Assembly (NCBI RefSeq): GCF_003856835.1
Contig: NZ_CP034145.1
Coordinates: 2,604,001-2,668,000, forward strand
From: Haloplanus aerogenes
GTDB taxonomy: Archaea; Halobacteriota; Halobacteria; Halobacteriales; Haloferacaceae
DNA length: 64,000 nucleotides
Reading direction: 5' to 3'
The position numbers were made by a program, and so were the translations under genes. Shown piece after piece: positions 1-8,807 of the stretch; position 1 is the first letter of the stretch, and each line of letters opens with the position of its first letter. Below the pieces are notes generated by a model. It made no database searches. It saw only the letters and a list, made by a program, of their open reading frames with translations, and was not told the origin of the DNA.

Positions 1-656
1 TTGGCGTACTTGATGATCTCGGCCTCGCGGAGGCCGGTCTCGACGACGGGCACGTCGTCGTCGTCGTCGAGGAGGGGTGCGTACACTGATTCGAGCGCCT
101 CGCGGGCGCGATCGTCGTCGTCCGTCCCGAAGACGAGTTTGTCGGGGTCAGTGAAGTCGGACACGGCGCTGCCCTCACGCAGGAACTCGGGATTGACTGC
201 GAGGCCGAAGTCGACGCCGATCCGGCCGCCGGATTCGAGTTCGAGCGCCGGCCCGATCACGTTCTCGGTCGTGCCGGGGACGACCGTACTCTTGACGACG
301 ACGGTGGGGTAGCCCTCGATGTCCGCGAGGACGCCACCGAGCGCCTCGGCGCCGGCTTCGATGGTCGACGTGTCGATGCTCCCGTCGTCGTTCGAGGGGG
401 TGGGGAGCGCGAGAAAGATCACCTCGGGACGGAAGTCGACGAGGTCCTCGTACTCGGTCGTCGCGAACAGCGATTCGCCGGCGTACCGGCCGAGCAAGTC
501 GTCGAGGTCGGGTTCGGATATCGGCGCCGCGCCGTCGTTCAACTTCGTGACGACCGCCTCGTCGACGTCGACGTTCATCACATCGTGGCCCAGATCGGCG
601 AAACAGGCCGCGATGGTCGTTCCCACGTAGCCGCTTCCGACGATACCGATCTTCAT
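1..656 (-). CDS. aglM: UDP-glucose 6-dehydrogenase AglM, N-terminal part, cut by window edge
   Basis: Oxidises UDP-glucose to UDP-glucuronate with NAD+, the donor for the GlcA residues of haloarchaeal N-glycans. About 218 residues are visible. The N-terminus is a Rossmann fold with GSGYVG at residues 7-12, followed by the family stretches STVVPGTT and NPEFLREGSA, which precede the catalytic centre; the catalytic Cys lies outside the window. The ATG at 656 directly begins the Rossmann strand and is the natural start. It diverges from the nucleotidyltransferase at 766, with about 110 bp of shared promoter region. Clustering with glmS and other Agl genes supports the AglM assignment over a UDP-ManNAc dehydrogenase, but that alternative is not excluded on a partial sequence. 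Confidence 0.85.
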   Translation of the reverse strand, partial: MKIGIVGSGYVGTTIAACFADLGHDVMNVDVDEAVVTKLNDGAAPISEPDLDDLLGRYAGESLFATTEYEDLVDFRPEVIFLALPTPSNDDGSIDTSTIEAGAEALGGVLADIEGYPTVVVKSTVVPGTTENVIGPALELESGGRIGVDFGLAVNPEFLREGSAVSDFTDPDKLVFGTDDDDRAREALESVYAPLLDDDDDVPVVETGLREAEIIKYA

Positions 657-735
657 CGTGTACGGATGGCGAGGCCGGCACAAAGAGGGTTCGGATGCCC
701 ACTCGGCCGAGACGGTGGCCGAATCCCCACGAGGG

Positions 736-743
736 CTTATTAG
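736..743 (+). promoter_or_regulatory. TATA-like box for the 766 gene
   Basis: CTTATTAG is an AT-rich island in GC-rich flanks, centred about 26 nt before the ATG at 766. This is the spacing expected for an archaeal TATA box serving a leaderless mRNA. It is inferred from spacing and composition only. Confidence 0.5.
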
Positions 744-765
744 TAGTCATTCCGAATACAGGTTC

Positions 766-1959
766 ATGCAACTCGACTCCGCGGTCGTTCTCGCGGCCGG
801 TGAGGGGACACGTCTCCGGCCGCTGACGAAACACCGGCCGAAGCCGTTGCTCCCCGCCGCGAACCGCCCGATTCTGGCGTACGTCCTCGACGCGTTGATC
901 GACGCCGGAATCGACGACCTCCACCTCGTCGTCGGCTATCAGCGCGACCGGGTGCAGGATCACGTCGGACCGACCTACCGCGGCCGCACCGTCACCTACC
1001 ACGTGCAGGAGAAGCAACTCGGCACCGGTCACGCGGTGTTGCAGGCCCGCGACGCCATCGACGCGGACTTCCTCGTCGTCAACGGCGACGAGGTGGTGAC
1101 GGCGGCGATGGTGGAGGCGGTGATGGACGCCCACTCCAGAACCGACGCGGCGACGCTCGGCATCGTCGAGAGCGACCGCGCGGCGGAGTACGGCGCCGTC
1201 CGTCTCGACGGCGACCGGATCGTCGAACTCGTCGAGCGGCCACAAGACGACACCTACCGCCTGCTGAACGCCGGCATCTACGCCTGCGGCCCCTCGCTCC
1301 TCGCCGACATCGAGTCCACGGAACGCCGGGCGGGCGAACTCCACCTGACCGACGCCATCGCGGATCAGATCAGGGGGGGCAACGCCGTCCGTGGCGTCCG
1401 GATCGAGGGGCTGTGGTCCACCGCGACCTACCCGTGGGACCTGCTGACCGTGGCGCGCGACCTGCTGGCGATCGGCCACGTCGACGAACCCGAACGCTCG
1501 CGGGGCGTCTACGTCGACGAGACGGCGAGCGTCCACGACGACGCCACCCTCCGCCCGCCGGTCGTCGTCGGCCCGGACGCGGTGATCGGCCCCGGCGCCG
1601 TCGTCGGCCCGGACACCGCGCTGGGGCGGAACACGACCGTCGACGCCGGCGCCGTCGTCGAGGGGTCGGTCCTCGACATCGACAGTCGCGTCGGGTCGAA
1701 CGCGACGGTCGTCGACGCCGTCACCGGGCAGGGCGTGACCGTCGGCCCCGGCGCGACCGTCCCCGGCGGCGACGCCGACGTGCGCGTCGGCACGACGATC
1801 CACGAGAACCGCCGACTCGGCTGTGTCGCCGCCGATCGTGCCGAAATCGGCGGCGGCGCCACCGTCGCCCCGGGGACGCTCATCGGCCCCGACGCGAGCG
1901 TGGGCACCGGCGCACACGCGAGCGACATCGTCCCCGGGAGCACGGAGGTGCGGCGATGA
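766..1959 (+). CDS. Sugar-1-phosphate nucleotidyltransferase with C-terminal left-handed beta-helix (GlmU-like)
   Basis: Predicted to join a sugar-1-phosphate to UTP or dTTP to give an NDP-sugar. At 397 aa it has the nucleotidyltransferase signature LAAGEGTRLRPLT at residues 9-21, a following RPKPLLP, and a metal-binding NGDE near residue 105. From about residue 245 hexapeptide repeats (GPDAVIGPGAVVGPD type) form a left-handed beta-helix. The helix lacks the SYVGDS/NFGAGT acetyltransferase stretch seen in the paralogue at 3881-5065, so nucleotidyl transfer is the safer activity. The ATG at 766 is chosen because the frame starts there with the signature and because CTTATTAG at 736-743 lies about 26 nt upstream, fitting a leaderless transcript. 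It leads into glmS. Confidence 0.85.
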   Translation: MQLDSAVVLAAGEGTRLRPLTKHRPKPLLPAANRPILAYVLDALIDAGIDDLHLVVGYQRDRVQDHVGPTYRGRTVTYHVQEKQLGTGHAVLQARDAIDADFLVVNGDEVVTAAMVEAVMDAHSRTDAATLGIVESDRAAEYGAVRLDGDRIVELVERPQDDTYRLLNAGIYACGPSLLADIESTERRAGELHLTDAIADQIRGGNAVRGVRIEGLWSTATYPWDLLTVARDLLAIGHVDEPERSRGVYVDETASVHDDATLRPPVVVGPDAVIGPGAVVGPDTALGRNTTVDAGAVVEGSVLDIDSRVGSNATVVDAVTGQGVTVGPGATVPGGDADVRVGTTIHENRRLGCVAADRAEIGGGATVAPGTLIGPDASVGTGAHASDIVPGSTEVRR

Positions 1960-1994
1960 CGCGACCACCGACGGTAGCGAGGAGGTGCCGCTGA
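1956..1994 (+). other. 12-codon mini-ORF bridging the nucleotidyltransferase and glmS
   Basis: A 12-codon frame starts in an ATGA overlap with the stop of the preceding gene (TGA 1957-1959). It ends with a TGA at 1992-1994 that overlaps the glmS ATG in the string TGATG. The glmS ribosome-binding site GGAGGTG (1981-1987) lies inside it. It may only be a spacer, or it may pass terminating ribosomes to glmS. No homology is claimed for the peptide. Confidence 0.3.
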
Positions 1995-3802
1995 TGTGTG
2001 GCATCATCGGCTACGTCGGCGACGACGACGAGACGCTCTCGGTCCTGCTCGACGGCCTCTCGAATCTGGAGTACCGCGGCTACGACTCCGCCGGCGTCGC
2101 CGTCGGCGGCGACGGCCTCCGCGTCGAGAAGCGAGCGGGACAACTCGACGCGCTGGAGACGGCACTCGACGGGGACGGCGGCGCGTTCGCCGGTCCCGTC
2201 GGCATCGCGCACACCCGCTGGAGCACGCACGGCCCGCCGACGGACGCGAACGCCCACCCACACACCGACGCGTCGGGGCGGGTCGCCGTCGTCCACAACG
2301 GCATCATCGAGAACTACCGCGACCTCCGTGACGAACTCGAAGCCGACGGCGTGACGTTCGCCTCCGAGACGGACACCGAAGTCGTCCCGCACCTGGTGGC
2401 GCAGGAACTCCGACGTGGCCGCGACCCCGAAGCAGCGGTGCGGGCGACGACGGATCGGCTCGAGGGGAGTTACGCCCTCGCCGTCGTCGTTGCGGGGACA
2501 GACGCGCTGTTCGCCGTGCGCCACGACTCCCCCCTCGTCCTCGGCGTGGGCGACGGCGAGTGCTTCGTCGCCAGCGACGTGCCCGCCTTCCTCGAACGCA
2601 CCCGCGACGTGGTGTATCTCGACGACGACGAGTTCGTCCGCCTCGACGCCGAAGGGTGGACGGTGACGGACGCCGAGGGTTCGGTGGTCGACAAAGACGT
2701 ACGCACCGTCGAGTGGGAAGCCGAACAGACCGGCAAGAGCGGGTACGACCACTACATGCTCAAGGAGATTCACGAGCAGCCCCTCTCGCTCCGCCAGTGT
2801 CTCAGCGGCCGGATCGACGAACTCGACGGCCGGATCACGGTCGAGGAACTCGACGACCTGAGCGACCACGAGACGGTGCAGTTCGTCGCCTGCGGCACCT
2901 CCTACCACGCCGCACTCTACGGCGCGCAACTCCTGCGGGCGGCCGGCGTCGCCGCCAACGCCTACTACGCCCACGAGTACGCCACGTCGCCGGCGCCCGT
3001 CTCCACGGCGGACCTCGTGGTCGGCGTGACCCAGAGCGGCGAGACGGCGGACACGCTGAGCGCGCTCCGGGAGGCCAGCCGGCGGGGTGCCGAGACGCTC
3101 GCGCTCACGAACGTCGTCGGCAGCACCGCCGCCCGCGAGGCGGATCACGTCCTCTACATCCGCGCCGGCCCGGAGATCGGCGTCGCCGCGACCAAGACGT
3201 TCTCCTCGCAACTGATCGGCGTCAACCTGCTCACGTCCCATCTCACCGACCGCGGAGTGAAACGGCGGCGTGACTTCGTCGACGACCTGCGGGGGATCGC
3301 CAACGACGTGCAGGCCGTCCTCGACGAGTCCGAGGCGGCCGCCGTCGTGGAGGAGTTCGTCGACAGCGACGCCTTCTTCTTCCTCGGTCGGGGGCTTGAC
3401 TACCCCGTCGCACTGGAGGGGGCGCTGAAGTTCAAGGAGATCACGTACGAACACGCGGAGGGGTTCGCAGCCGGCGAGTTGAAACACGGTCCGCTAGCGC
3501 TCGTCACCGCGAACACGCCAATCTTCGCCGTCATCACGGGCGAGGGCGAGGCGGCGAGAAAGACCATCGGCAACGTAAAAGAGGTGGAGGCGCGGGACGC
3601 GCCGGTCGTGGTGGTGACCGACGGCGTCGCGGAGGCGGGCCGGTACGCCGATCACGTCCTCGAAATCCCGACGACCGACGAACGGCTGGCGCCCCTGCTC
3701 GCGAACGTCCAGCTCCAGCTCGTCGCCTACCACATGGCCGCACACCTCGACCGGGAAATCGACAAGCCGCGGAATCTGGCCAAGAGCGTGACGGTGGAGT
3801 AG
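1994..3802 (+). CDS. glmS: Glutamine--fructose-6-phosphate aminotransferase (isomerizing)
   Basis: Makes glucosamine-6-phosphate from fructose-6-phosphate and glutamine, the first step to UDP-GlcNAc. The 602-aa length matches the family (about 600). The mature N-terminus is MCGIIGYVG with the nucleophile Cys2. The glutamine amidotransferase domain spans about 2-215. Two SIS sugar-isomerase domains follow, with CGTSYHAA and TQSGETADTL in the first. The C-terminus DKPRNLAKSVTVE is the standard family ending. The ATG at 1994 is fixed by the required Cys2, and GGAGGTG lies 7 nt upstream. It lies between two GlmU-type genes, so glucosamine-6-P formation and UDP-GlcNAc synthesis are clustered here. 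Confidence 0.97.
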   Translation: MCGIIGYVGDDDETLSVLLDGLSNLEYRGYDSAGVAVGGDGLRVEKRAGQLDALETALDGDGGAFAGPVGIAHTRWSTHGPPTDANAHPHTDASGRVAVVHNGIIENYRDLRDELEADGVTFASETDTEVVPHLVAQELRRGRDPEAAVRATTDRLEGSYALAVVVAGTDALFAVRHDSPLVLGVGDGECFVASDVPAFLERTRDVVYLDDDEFVRLDAEGWTVTDAEGSVVDKDVRTVEWEAEQTGKSGYDHYMLKEIHEQPLSLRQCLSGRIDELDGRITVEELDDLSDHETVQFVACGTSYHAALYGAQLLRAAGVAANAYYAHEYATSPAPVSTADLVVGVTQSGETADTLSALREASRRGAETLALTNVVGSTAAREADHVLYIRAGPEIGVAATKTFSSQLIGVNLLTSHLTDRGVKRRRDFVDDLRGIANDVQAVLDESEAAAVVEEFVDSDAFFFLGRGLDYPVALEGALKFKEITYEHAEGFAAGELKHGPLALVTANTPIFAVITGEGEAARKTIGNVKEVEARDAPVVVVTDGVAEAGRYADHVLEIPTTDERLAPLLANVQLQLVAYHMAAHLDREIDKPRNLAKSVTVE

Positions 3803-3880
3803 GGGCGGGAAACTCTCGACGGGGCCGGGACTCACGATACGGGCACAATCCCTTTGTCGGCCCTCGTTCTCTCCACGCCC

Positions 3881-5065
3881 ATGCAGACCGTCGTCCTCGC
3901 GGCCGGGGAAGGAACGCGCATGCGTCCGCTCACCGACCGCCGTCCGAAACCCACCCTGCCCGTCGCGGATCGGACTCTCGTCGAACACGTCGTCGACGGC
4001 GCCGTCGACGCCGGCGCGAACCGTGTCGTCGTCGTCGTGGGCTACGCGGCCGACGCCGTCCGCGACGCCCTCGGTGACCGGGACGTGGCGTTCGCCGTTC
4101 AGGAGCGCCAGCGCGGCACGGCCGACGCCGTTCGCGCCGCTCGCGACGAACTCGACGACGCCCCCTTCGCCGTCCTGAACGGTGACGTGCTCTACGACCG
4201 CGACTCGCTGTCCCGCCTGTACGACGCCGGCCCCGCGGTGGGCGCGTACCGCGTCGACGACCCCGAAAACTACGGTGTGCTGGAGCTAGAGGACGACCGC
4301 GTGCGGGGTGTGATCGAGAAGCCCGCGAATCCGACCTCGAACCTCGTCAACGCCGGCGCGTACGTCTTTCCCGCGGTGGCCCGCGACTGGCTCGACGTGG
4401 CCGAGAGCGACCGCGGCGAGTACGAACTCACGGACGTGCTGACGCGCGCCTGCGAGACGGGTGAGGTGCGAGCGGTGCCCGTGGACCGCTGGCTCGACGT
4501 GGGACGGCCGTGGGAACTCCTCGCCGCCAACGAGTGGAAACTCGGTGATCTGGAGCGCCGGATCGCCGGCGACGTGCATCCCGACGCCGACCTCCGCGGG
4601 GCGGTCGTGGTCGAGGACGGGGCGACGGTGGACGCCGGCGTCGTGATCGAAGGCCCGGCGCTCGTCCGGTCGGGTGCGAGCGTCGGGCCGAACGCCTACG
4701 TTCGGGGCGCGACGCTGATCGGTGCGGGCGCGAAAGTCGGCCACGCAGTCGAGATCAAAAACAGTGTACTGATGGCGGGTGCGACGGTCGGCCACCTCTC
4801 CTACGTCGGTGACAGCGTGCTGGGACGCGACGTGAACTTCGGTGCCGGCACGACCGTCGCCAATCTCCGCCACGACGACGGCGACGTGATCGTCCGGGTG
4901 AAAGGCGATCCCACCTCGACGGGACGCCGCAAGTTCGGCGTCGTCTGCGGCGACGACGCAAAGACGGGCATCGACACGGCGCTGAACGCGGGCGTCGTCC
5001 TCGGGACCGAGGCACGGACGACACCGGGCGAGACGGTGACGCGGGATCGCGGCCGGTCGCCCTGA
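3881..5065 (+). CDS. glmU: Bifunctional UDP-GlcNAc pyrophosphorylase / glucosamine-1-P N-acetyltransferase (archaeal GlmU type)
   Basis: Predicted to acetylate glucosamine-1-P and uridylylate it to UDP-GlcNAc. At 394 aa it begins with LAAGEGTRMRPLT and RPKPTLP in the nucleotidyltransferase domain (about 1-230), followed by a left-handed beta-helix. The helix contains the acetyltransferase-type stretch GHLSYVGDSVLG, NFGAGTTVANLRHD and STGRRKFGVVCGDDAKTG near residues 305-365. This resembles Sulfolobus-type bifunctional enzymes and is absent from the paralogue at 766-1959. The ATG at 3881 is the first in frame next to the signature. UDP-GlcNAc is the precursor expected for the nonulosonic acid genes at 22.5-26.7 kb. 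Confidence 0.85.
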   Translation: MQTVVLAAGEGTRMRPLTDRRPKPTLPVADRTLVEHVVDGAVDAGANRVVVVVGYAADAVRDALGDRDVAFAVQERQRGTADAVRAARDELDDAPFAVLNGDVLYDRDSLSRLYDAGPAVGAYRVDDPENYGVLELEDDRVRGVIEKPANPTSNLVNAGAYVFPAVARDWLDVAESDRGEYELTDVLTRACETGEVRAVPVDRWLDVGRPWELLAANEWKLGDLERRIAGDVHPDADLRGAVVVEDGATVDAGVVIEGPALVRSGASVGPNAYVRGATLIGAGAKVGHAVEIKNSVLMAGATVGHLSYVGDSVLGRDVNFGAGTTVANLRHDDGDVIVRVKGDPTSTGRRKFGVVCGDDAKTGIDTALNAGVVLGTEARTTPGETVTRDRGRSP

Positions 5066-5127
5066 CTCCGGACGAACGTTTTTGATAGTCGACCGATAAC
5101 TCGGCGTGAGAGCCGACACGTCAGCGC

Positions 5128-5676
5128 ATGGCACAGTACGAACCGTTCGAGGAGGGGGTCGAGGCCCGGGGGAGAGTCATCATCGCCATCGAGGAGGGAC
5201 TCTCGCGGTTCCGCGAGACGTACCGGACACGGGTGCAGGCGGTGCTGTCCGAGAAAGATATCGACGATCCCAATCCGGACGACTGGTACGCGCAGACGGC
5301 CGAACTCGGCGTACTGGAGATGATCGCCGAGGAACTGGAGCCACACCTGCTGGATCGACTGGGCGAGCAGATTCCGGCGGTCGCCAAGTGGCCCGAAGGC
5401 GTCTCGGGCGTCGCGGACGGCCTGCGCTCCATCGACGACGCCTATCACCGCAATCACCGCGGCGGCGACATCGGTCACTACCACTTCGAGAAGATCGAGG
5501 ACGGCCGCGGTCGAGTCGTCTGTCGGAACCCCTACCCCTGTCCGTTCGACCGCGGCCTGATCCGGGCGGTGGCGAAACGGTACTCGCCGGTCGAGTCCTT
5601 CGTCTTCGTCGAGGAGCGTGGCGAGACCTGTCGGCGCGAGGGCGGGGAGCGGTGTACGTACGTGGTTCACTGGTAA
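5128..5676 (+). CDS. V4R/HNOB-like haloarchaeal protein
   Basis: A 182-aa soluble protein. The N-terminal half is helical and acidic. The C-terminal half has the pattern NPYPCPFDRGLI, then a Cys (GETCRREGG) and a final RCTYVVHW. This Cys-containing C-terminal layout resembles the V4R/heme-NO-binding-like fold used in small-molecule sensing. The family assignment is by pattern only, and no ligand can be named. It begins about 60 nt after glmU on the same strand and converges with the oxidoreductase at 5686. Confidence 0.6.
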   Translation: MAQYEPFEEGVEARGRVIIAIEEGLSRFRETYRTRVQAVLSEKDIDDPNPDDWYAQTAELGVLEMIAEELEPHLLDRLGEQIPAVAKWPEGVSGVADGLRSIDDAYHRNHRGGDIGHYHFEKIEDGRGRVVCRNPYPCPFDRGLIRAVAKRYSPVESFVFVEERGETCRREGGERCTYVVHW

Positions 5677-5685
5677 ACGCGTCGG

Positions 5686-6888
5686 CTACCGCCCGTCCGC
5701 CGGCGCGTCGACGCCGAATTCGTCGAGTAGCCCGTCGAGTTCGGCGGGGTCGTCCGCGCCGGGAAGCGGCCGCTCCGCCGTCCGACAGGCCGCCGAGACG
5801 CCCAGTCGATCACACACCCGGTCGGCCGTCGCCTCGGCCATCCGCCGGTAGGTGGTGAGTTTGCCGCCGACGATGGTGTAGAGGCCGGCCGCACCCTCGT
5901 CGCGGTGGCCGAGCAGGGCGAAGTCACGCGAGATAGCGCGGGCATCGCCTCGCGCCGCTTCGTCCGGCGCGTAGAGCGGGCGGACGCCCCAGTAGGTACG
6001 CCGGACCGGGGCGTCGACGCCGGGACACATCGCCGCACACTCCGCGACCGTTCGCTCGACTTCCGCATCCGTCCGCTCGAAGTCGTCCGGATCGCCGACG
6101 GCGACGCTCGTGGTTCCGAGGACCGCCTCGTCGGCGCGTGGAACGACGATGTCGCCGTCCGCGGGCGGGCGACACCGGTTCAACACGGCGTCGACGCCGG
6201 GGTTCGGAACGGCGACCATCACGCCGCGGGTGGGGCGCATGGGCACCGAGACGCCGGCGAGCGCGGCACACTCCTCGGCCCACGGACCGGTGGCGTTGAC
6301 GACGGTGTCGGCACGGATCGTCGCGTCGAGGCGCCCGCCCACGTCGACTCGGTCGATCTCGCCGCCGTCGACGTGGATGTCCTCGACCGGCGCGTGGGTG
6401 TGGAGCGTCGCGCCCGCGTCCCGGGCCGCGTGGGCGTTGGCGACGACCAGTCGTGCCGGGGAGACGACGGCGTCGGGGACGGCGAGAGCGCGCTCGACCG
6501 CCGGACTCGCCTCGGGCACGCGCTCACGGAACGCGGCGCCCGAGAGCGTCTCGACGGCCATCCCCAGTTCCTCGCAGGCCGTCCGCTTGCGCTCGAAGTA
6601 GTCCGGGTCGTCGCCGTCGAGGTGGAGGAAGTAGCCGCCCGTCTCCTCGATGCAAGCGGGGGCGATGTCGCGGAGAATCCGGTTCTCGGCGAGACAGGCC
6701 GCGGCGTCGTCGGAGTCGGTCTCGGCGTACCGAGCGCCGCTGTGGAGAACGCCGTGCGAGCGGCCGGTGGTGCCCGCGGCGAGGGCGCCGCGTTCGACGA
6801 GCGTCGTGTCGACGCCGCGGAGCGCGAGGTCACGGGCGACGCCGACGCCGGTCGCGCCGCCGCCGATCACGAGGGCGGTCGTCCGCAT
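5686..6888 (-). CDS. GlpA-like FAD-dependent oxidoreductase
   Basis: A 400-aa flavoprotein of the glycerol-3-phosphate dehydrogenase/D-amino-acid oxidase (DAO) family. The FAD-binding motif GGGATGVGVARD is at residues 9-20, followed by GRSHGVLHSGARY, which is characteristic of the GlpA/GlpD group. NATGPWAEECA and a late GGKLTTYRRMAE also match GlpA. Canonical anaerobic GlpA is longer because of a C-terminal [2Fe-2S]/BFD domain, which is missing here. Glycerol-3-P is therefore only the most likely substrate, and a related 2-hydroxyacid or polyol phosphate is possible. It has its own start at 6888, back to back with the phosphatase at 6996. Confidence 0.75.
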   Translation of the reverse strand: MRTTALVIGGGATGVGVARDLALRGVDTTLVERGALAAGTTGRSHGVLHSGARYAETDSDDAAACLAENRILRDIAPACIEETGGYFLHLDGDDPDYFERKRTACEELGMAVETLSGAAFRERVPEASPAVERALAVPDAVVSPARLVVANAHAARDAGATLHTHAPVEDIHVDGGEIDRVDVGGRLDATIRADTVVNATGPWAEECAALAGVSVPMRPTRGVMVAVPNPGVDAVLNRCRPPADGDIVVPRADEAVLGTTSVAVGDPDDFERTDAEVERTVAECAAMCPGVDAPVRRTYWGVRPLYAPDEAARGDARAISRDFALLGHRDEGAAGLYTIVGGKLTTYRRMAEATADRVCDRLGVSAACRTAERPLPGADDPAELDGLLDEFGVDAPADGR

Positions 6889-6995
6889 AGCTCCGAGTGT
6901 GCGAGCGGGTCACTTCACGGCGTCGGTTGCGGGGACGGGTGTGACGCTCGTCCCGTGACGCGGCGTTTATCACGCCCGACCCGCTGGATCGGGGT

Positions 6996-7661
6996 ATGGT
7001 GCCGCCGCTCGTGCTCGACATCGACGGAACGCTGACCACGCCGACGGGCGGGATCGACCCCCGTGCCTTCGAGGCGTTGCCGGCGTGGGACGCCCCCATC
7101 GTCCTCGCGACGGGCAAGGCGTTTCCCTATCCGGTCGCGCTCTGTCACTTTCTCCAGATTCCCGAGCAGGTGATCGCGGAACACGGCGGCGTCGTCTACG
7201 CCGACGACGAGGTGCGGGTGACGGTCGACTCCGAGCGGCCGTGGCAGGCGGCGGAGGCGTTCGTCGACCGCGGCGGCGACCTCGGGTGGGGCGCCGCGGA
7301 TACGGTCAACCGCTGGCGGGAGACGGAGGTGGCGGTCAACCTCGACGCCGACGAGGCGCTCCTCCGCGCCGTCGCCGAGGAGTTCGACCTCGACGTGGTC
7401 GATACGGGTTACGCCTACCACCTCGTGACGCCGGGCGTCGCGAAGGGTGACGGGCTCCGGTCAGTGGCGACGGCGCTCGGCCTCGACCCCGCCGACTTCG
7501 TCGCCGTCGGAGACAGCGAGAACGACGTGTCGACGTTCGAGGCGGCCGGCGAATCCTTCGCCGTCGCGAACGCGGACGACCGGGCGCGTGCCGCCGCCGA
7601 CCACGTCACCGACGGGGCGCATATGGACGGCACGCTGGAGGTCCTCGCGGCGCTACAGTGA
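6996..7661 (+). CDS. Phosphoglycolate phosphatase, archaeal HAD type
   Basis: A 221-aa HAD-superfamily phosphatase that hydrolyses 2-phosphoglycolate. Motif I is DIDGTLT at residues 8-14 with the nucleophile and acid/base Asp pair. Motif II is the Thr in VLATGK, and motif IV is GDSENDVSTF. The GVAKGDGL lysine before motif IV fits motif III. The cap domain is of the small archaeal type. The ATG at 6996 sits about 27 nt after TTTATCA (6966-6972), a likely TATA box for a leaderless message. The stop overlaps the GTG start of the HPP gene, so the two are probably translated together. Confidence 0.88.
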   Translation: MVPPLVLDIDGTLTTPTGGIDPRAFEALPAWDAPIVLATGKAFPYPVALCHFLQIPEQVIAEHGGVVYADDEVRVTVDSERPWQAAEAFVDRGGDLGWGAADTVNRWRETEVAVNLDADEALLRAVAEEFDLDVVDTGYAYHLVTPGVAKGDGLRSVATALGLDPADFVAVGDSENDVSTFEAAGESFAVANADDRARAAADHVTDGAHMDGTLEVLAALQ

Positions 7662-8173
7662 TCAGTCGCCACCGCCTCGGGACGAGCTGCTACGCGGGCG
7701 TCCTGTTTACCGTCCTCGGCGCCGTCGCGTGGCTCAGCGGCCAGCCGTTCGTCTTCCCGAGTCTCGGCCCCTCGGCATTCCTGCTCGCCTTCGAGCGGCG
7801 GGGCGACCGAAGTCGGCTGTTTCGCGTCGTCGCCAGCCACGCCATCGGCGGCGTCGCCGGCCTCCTCGCGTACACCGCACTCGGCGCGGGCGCGACGCTC
7901 ACCGCGACGCCGCCGGGGTCGGCCGCCGGCCTCCACCTCGTCGCCAGCGGCATCTGTTCCATCGTCCTCACCAGTTGGGGGATGATCGCCACCGACACGA
8001 ACCACGCGCCGGCGTGTGCGACGACGCTCATCGTCTCGCTCGGCCTGCTGTCGACGCCGATGCAGGTGGCCACTATCGTCGTGAGCGTCGTCGTCCTCGT
8101 CGTCGTCCACGGCGCCGTCGTCGCGGGATTCGAACGCGTCGTCGGGGACACTCACCCGCGCTACGCGGACTAA
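7658..8173 (+). CDS. HPP family membrane protein
   Basis: A 171-aa membrane protein of the HPP family with about four hydrophobic segments: near residues 10-30, 48-68, 75-100 and 118-145. It has the family-like FPSLGPSAFLLAF near residue 32. Some bacterial HPP proteins are linked to nitrite or anion transport, but no function can be assigned here. The start is GTG at 7658 inside the last codons of the phosphatase gene. Its TAA stop overlaps the convergent cutA stop in the string CTAA at 8170-8173. Confidence 0.75.
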   Translation: MISRHRLGTSCYAGVLFTVLGAVAWLSGQPFVFPSLGPSAFLLAFERRGDRSRLFRVVASHAIGGVAGLLAYTALGAGATLTATPPGSAAGLHLVASGICSIVLTSWGMIATDTNHAPACATTLIVSLGLLSTPMQVATIVVSVVVLVVVHGAVVAGFERVVGDTHPRYAD

Positions 8174-8508
8174 TCCGAGACGGCGTCCGCACACCACGCC
8201 GCGAACGGGTCGTGGGCGTCCGCGGCGTCGATCCGTTCGATACAGGGCACCCCGTGGGGATGCCACTCGACGATTCGGTCGGTCAGATCCGCGTAGCGCT
8301 CGGCCGTCGTCTTCGCCAGCAGAATCGACTCCGCGCCCTCGTGAACGGCGCCGTCCCAGCGGTAGGTAGAGGTGCAGTCGACGACGTTGACGCAGGCGGC
8401 GAGTCGCGCGTCGACGAGGCGGCGCGCGAGGTCGGCCGCGGCGTCGCGGGGAGCGGTAACGTAGGCCGTCACCGGCGCGTCCGCGTCGGCGCTTGCGTCG
8501 TCGGTCAT
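8170..8508 (-). CDS. cutA: CutA family divalent-cation tolerance protein
   Basis: A 112-aa cytosolic protein of the trimeric CutA1 family. It shows the typical order VTAYVTAPRDAAADLAR, LAACVNV, STYRWDGAVHE, ILLAKTT and HPHGVPCIERID. The ATG at 8508 is chosen because the family begins a few residues before VTAYVTAP and upstream codons read as arginine-rich noise. CutA proteins have been linked to copper tolerance in bacteria, but the archaeal role is unclear. It lies 7 nt after the HEWD gene on the same strand and is probably co-transcribed with it. Confidence 0.9.
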   Translation of the reverse strand: MTDDASADADAPVTAYVTAPRDAAADLARRLVDARLAACVNVVDCTSTYRWDGAVHEGAESILLAKTTAERYADLTDRIVEWHPHGVPCIERIDAADAHDPFAAWCADAVSD

Positions 8509-8515
8509 CGCTCGG

Positions 8516-8725
8516 CTACGCGTCGGCGTCGGCCGCGTCCCCGTCCATCTCGATGGGGACGAACGTACCGTTGATGTCCCACTCGTGGATGCAGTACACG
8601 TTGCCGGCGATTCGCTCGCCGTCGTCGCGCGCGACGCGCCAGGTGCTCGTCGCGTCGTTCCAGACCTCCTTCCGCCCGCAGTCCTCACACTGCCGGGCGG
8701 TCGGCTTCCTGATAGTGACGCCCAT
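8516..8725 (-). CDS. HEWD family small zinc-ribbon-like protein
   Basis: A 69-aa haloarchaeal protein with the eponymous HEWDINGTFVP segment, one CxxC pair (CEDCGRK) near residue 13 and a further Cys in VYCIHEWD. The start is taken as the ATG at 8725 (MGVTIRKPTA), because it puts the metal-binding pair near the N-terminus as in the small family. The function is unknown. It shares an operon with cutA, which hints at metal handling by context only. Confidence 0.75.
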   Translation of the reverse strand: MGVTIRKPTARQCEDCGRKEVWNDATSTWRVARDDGERIAGNVYCIHEWDINGTFVPIEMDGDAADADA

Positions 8726-8807
8726 GACTGGGAATAGCACCGGGTGGGGATTTAACGTTGTCTCAAGCGCGCGAGCCACTTATCACGGCTCGCCGGCACA
8801 TCTCGGT

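Noticed and set aside
175-2007. A 610-codon minus-strand open frame
   Set aside because: It is antisense to the nucleotidyltransferase and overlaps the AglM gene in another frame. It has Asp/Arg-repetitive composition and no motif.
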